The notes under the pieces were generated by a model. That model did no database searches and had not been told where the DNA came from. It saw only the letters and a list, made by a program, of their open reading frames with translations. 64,000 nt of DNA from an uncultured Clostridia bacterium. Its GTDB lineage: Bacteria; Bacillota; Limnochordia; Darwinibacteriales; DTU012. The position numbers were made by a program, and so were the translations under genes. Below are positions 62,903 to 64,000 of the stretch, piece by piece (positions within the stretch are counted from its first letter, which is position 1; the number at the start of each line of letters is the position of its first letter). The stretch spans positions 158,593 through 222,592 of the forward strand of contig FIZJ01000006.1 in the NCBI GenBank assembly GCA_900019385.1. The letters are read 5' to 3'.

Positions 62903-63235
62903 TTATCTGACGGTTGTCGGTACAAACATGTCGATTATACCTATCACAAATGCTGCCAACAGCGCTCCCAACAGTGTCACTTCCATCTCGGGCACTATGA
63001 ATTGTACAGTCCAGATTACAATCGCTGAAACCAGAAAACCCACTATTCCGCGACTGTACGGCGAAACGCTTTTCCCTAAAGTCGCCTCAATCACCCAGCC
63101 GATTGCGGCGATCACCACTGCTGCCAGCAGCGCATTCCAGAAACCCATCGTGCTGAAACCGGGGAGTATGAACCCTACCGCCATCAGTACAAGAGCTGAG
63201 ACGACAAAGCGGACAACAGCACTTAGCCAATCCAT
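62903..63235 (-). CDS. Holin-like four-helix membrane protein
   Basis: A 110-residue protein of four membrane helices matching the phage-holin-type DUF360/YvlD pattern (VGFILPGFSTMGFWNALLAAVVIAAIGWVIE). Despite the name such proteins are chromosomal and not linked to prophage. ATG at 63235 behind CGAGGTGATGTG is chosen. Function is unknown. Confidence 0.8.
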   Translation of the reverse strand: MDWLSAVVRFVVSALVLMAVGFILPGFSTMGFWNALLAAVVIAAIGWVIEATLGKSVSPYSRGIVGFLVSAIVIWTVQFIVPEMEVTLLGALLAAFVIGIIDMFVPTTVR

Positions 63236-63305
63236 CACATCACCTCGTTTCAGTTTTGTCCCCTTCTAGTATTGCCACAATCTCGGATTGATATCCCAGC
63301 TTCTT

Positions 63306-63521
63306 CTATTCGTCCTCAGGTTCAACACGGAACGCGATTTTCACGTTTACCTTGTATTCCACAACCTCACCGTCAACCACATTGCCGGTCCAATTCAGCA
63401 CTTCTACCCCGCTGATGTGGCGAATCGTCTTCGCGGCTTCGGCGACGGCGGATTTCACCGCGGCATCCCACCCTTTTTTCGACTGGCCTACCAGTTCGAT
63501 CACTTTGATCACTGCCACCAC
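63306..63521 (-). CDS. Dodecin flavin-binding protein
   Basis: A 71-residue dodecin. It has the three-strand/one-helix layout and the family motif VIELVGQSKKGWDAAVKSAVAEAAKTIRHI then VEYKVNVKIAF. Dodecins form 12-mers that store flavin or CoA. GTG follows GGAGGTGGATA. No flavin genes are beside it. Confidence 0.92.
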   Translation of the reverse strand: MVAVIKVIELVGQSKKGWDAAVKSAVAEAAKTIRHISGVEVLNWTGNVVDGEVVEYKVNVKIAFRVEPEDE

Positions 63522-63547
63522 TATCCACCTCCGCTAGTAGTATAACT

Positions 63548-63575
63548 AAAAAGGAGCTCTTCTATGAGCTCCTTT
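63548..63575 (-). terminator. Terminator overlapping the dipeptidase stop
   Basis: Stem AAAGGAGCTC / GAGCTCCTTT; the dipeptidase stop codon lies in the loop, and a short T run follows on -. Confidence 0.75.
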
Positions 63576-63999
63576 CTGGCAGGACTTGATTGACTACGCG
63601 CAAGAGGTTCAAGCCCATGATCTTTTCAATGACCGCCGTTGGCAGACCGCGTTTTTCCAACGCTGGGATCAGACCCGGCATTTTTCCCACATCCTCCAGG
63701 CCCACCGGTGTGCTTCCGATGCCGTCAAAATCCGATCCCAAGGCGATTGCGTCACTGCCCCCCACCTGGTAGAGATACATAATCTGATCAACCACATCCT
63801 CGATGGTGCAGTTGTCGGGAGAGTCAGTCACATGTTTGGGAAAGAAATTGACTCCCACAATCCCACCCTGATCTGCCAGCGCCCGGATCTGATCGTCCGT
63901 AAGGTTGCGGGGGTGCCGGCAGAGTGTGTAGGCGTTGGAATGAGAAGCAATCACCGGCGCCTTGCTCAGCGCCAGCACATCCCAAAACCCTTTTTCCGC
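63562..63999 (-). CDS. M19 membrane dipeptidase (5' truncated by window edge)
   Basis: The frame is open to the window edge, so the N-terminal half is missing. The visible C-terminal 145 residues belong to renal-type dipeptidase M19: PVIASHSNAYTLCRHPRNLTDDQIRA, GGIVGVNFFP, IALGSDFDGIG and the ending GLNLLRVV. These carry the His and Asp that bind the zinc pair and shape the active site. It cleaves dipeptides, including D-residue ones. Confidence 0.93.
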   Translation of the reverse strand, partial: AEKGFWDVLALSKAPVIASHSNAYTLCRHPRNLTDDQIRALADQGGIVGVNFFPKHVTDSPDNCTIEDVVDQIMYLYQVGGSDAIALGSDFDGIGSTPVGLEDVGKMPGLIPALEKRGLPTAVIEKIMGLNLLRVVNQVLPERSS

Positions 64000-64000
64000 C

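Noticed and set aside
62903-63235. Prophage remnant suggested by the holin-like gene
   Set aside because: No other phage genes; this family is commonly chromosomal.

Overview
The window comes from a spore-forming Firmicute (Bacillota), probably an anaerobic Clostridia- or Limnochordia-like lineage with roughly balanced GC. Several things point there. Sporulation and germination genes are present (spoIVA, spoIIP, a spoVAF-type gene, gerW, spoVK-like, a sigH-like sigma factor, coat proteins), as are Bacillus-type regulatory sites and a Bacillus-like gene order (mutL-miaA-spoVK-ynbB; lexA-yneA; cmk-plsC-rpsA; der-spoIVA-hbs; scpA-scpB; spoVAF-lysA). It is essentially core chromosome. I see no prophage, IS element or CRISPR array, and no gene-free stretch longer than 300 bases.

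The main structural landmark is a near-perfect Bacillus-type XerCD dif site at 10354-10381. All twelve genes left of 9018 are on +, and 44 of the 55 protein genes right of 10476 are on -. This is expected where two replication forks meet, so the window spans the replication terminus. Immediately left of dif lies a compact SOS locus: lexA and a yneA-like division inhibitor are divergent and share four LexA boxes.

Layout. 1-9018: DNA and tRNA maintenance (mutL, miaA), then a translationally coupled SpoVK-like AAA+/GTPase/UbiA-like membrane protein/small membrane protein cluster, a methionine gamma-lyase family gene, a SigH-like sigma factor, mgtC-like, surE and two unknown small genes. 9092-10207: SOS locus. 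10476-22494: secreted proteins, tyrS, AlaX, AraC regulator plus menA-like, the YhaN/YhaO nuclease pair and initiator tRNA. 22539-27701: thioredoxin under a CsoR-like operator, and a complete liv branched-chain amino acid ABC transporter. 27705-32672: exonuclease, a C35-terpene-type pair (YtpB-like synthase and polyprenyl diphosphate synthase), a DUF438 hemerythrin/PAS protein and two coat proteins. 32717-40183: transketolase, PduL, tRNA-Trp, an EF-G paralogue, an FG-GAP-type lipoprotein, tRNA-Pro and HU. 40247-47279: spoIVA, plsY, der and the DUF1614-SpoIIP-YIEGIA-capping-DUF3189 cluster. 47412-53787: rpsA, plsC, cmk, hisC, aroH, a flavoprotein and rluB. 53911-63999: gerW, DUF2953, scpB/scpA, an M50 peptidase, lysA, a three-gene acyl-CoA dehydratase activase module, spoVAF-like, a holin-like protein, dodecin and a truncated dipeptidase.

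The best candidates for undescribed biology are the coupled AAA+/GTPase/UbiA-like cluster (2460-4809), the split activase module with no dehydratase beside it (58354-61370), and the SpoIIP-YIEGIA cluster. The dif site, the SOS array, the promoter-embedded operator of trxA and an apparently non-canonical start codon on a beta-helix lipoprotein are the clearest signals read directly from the DNA. All functions are assigned by reading motifs; no database search was run.
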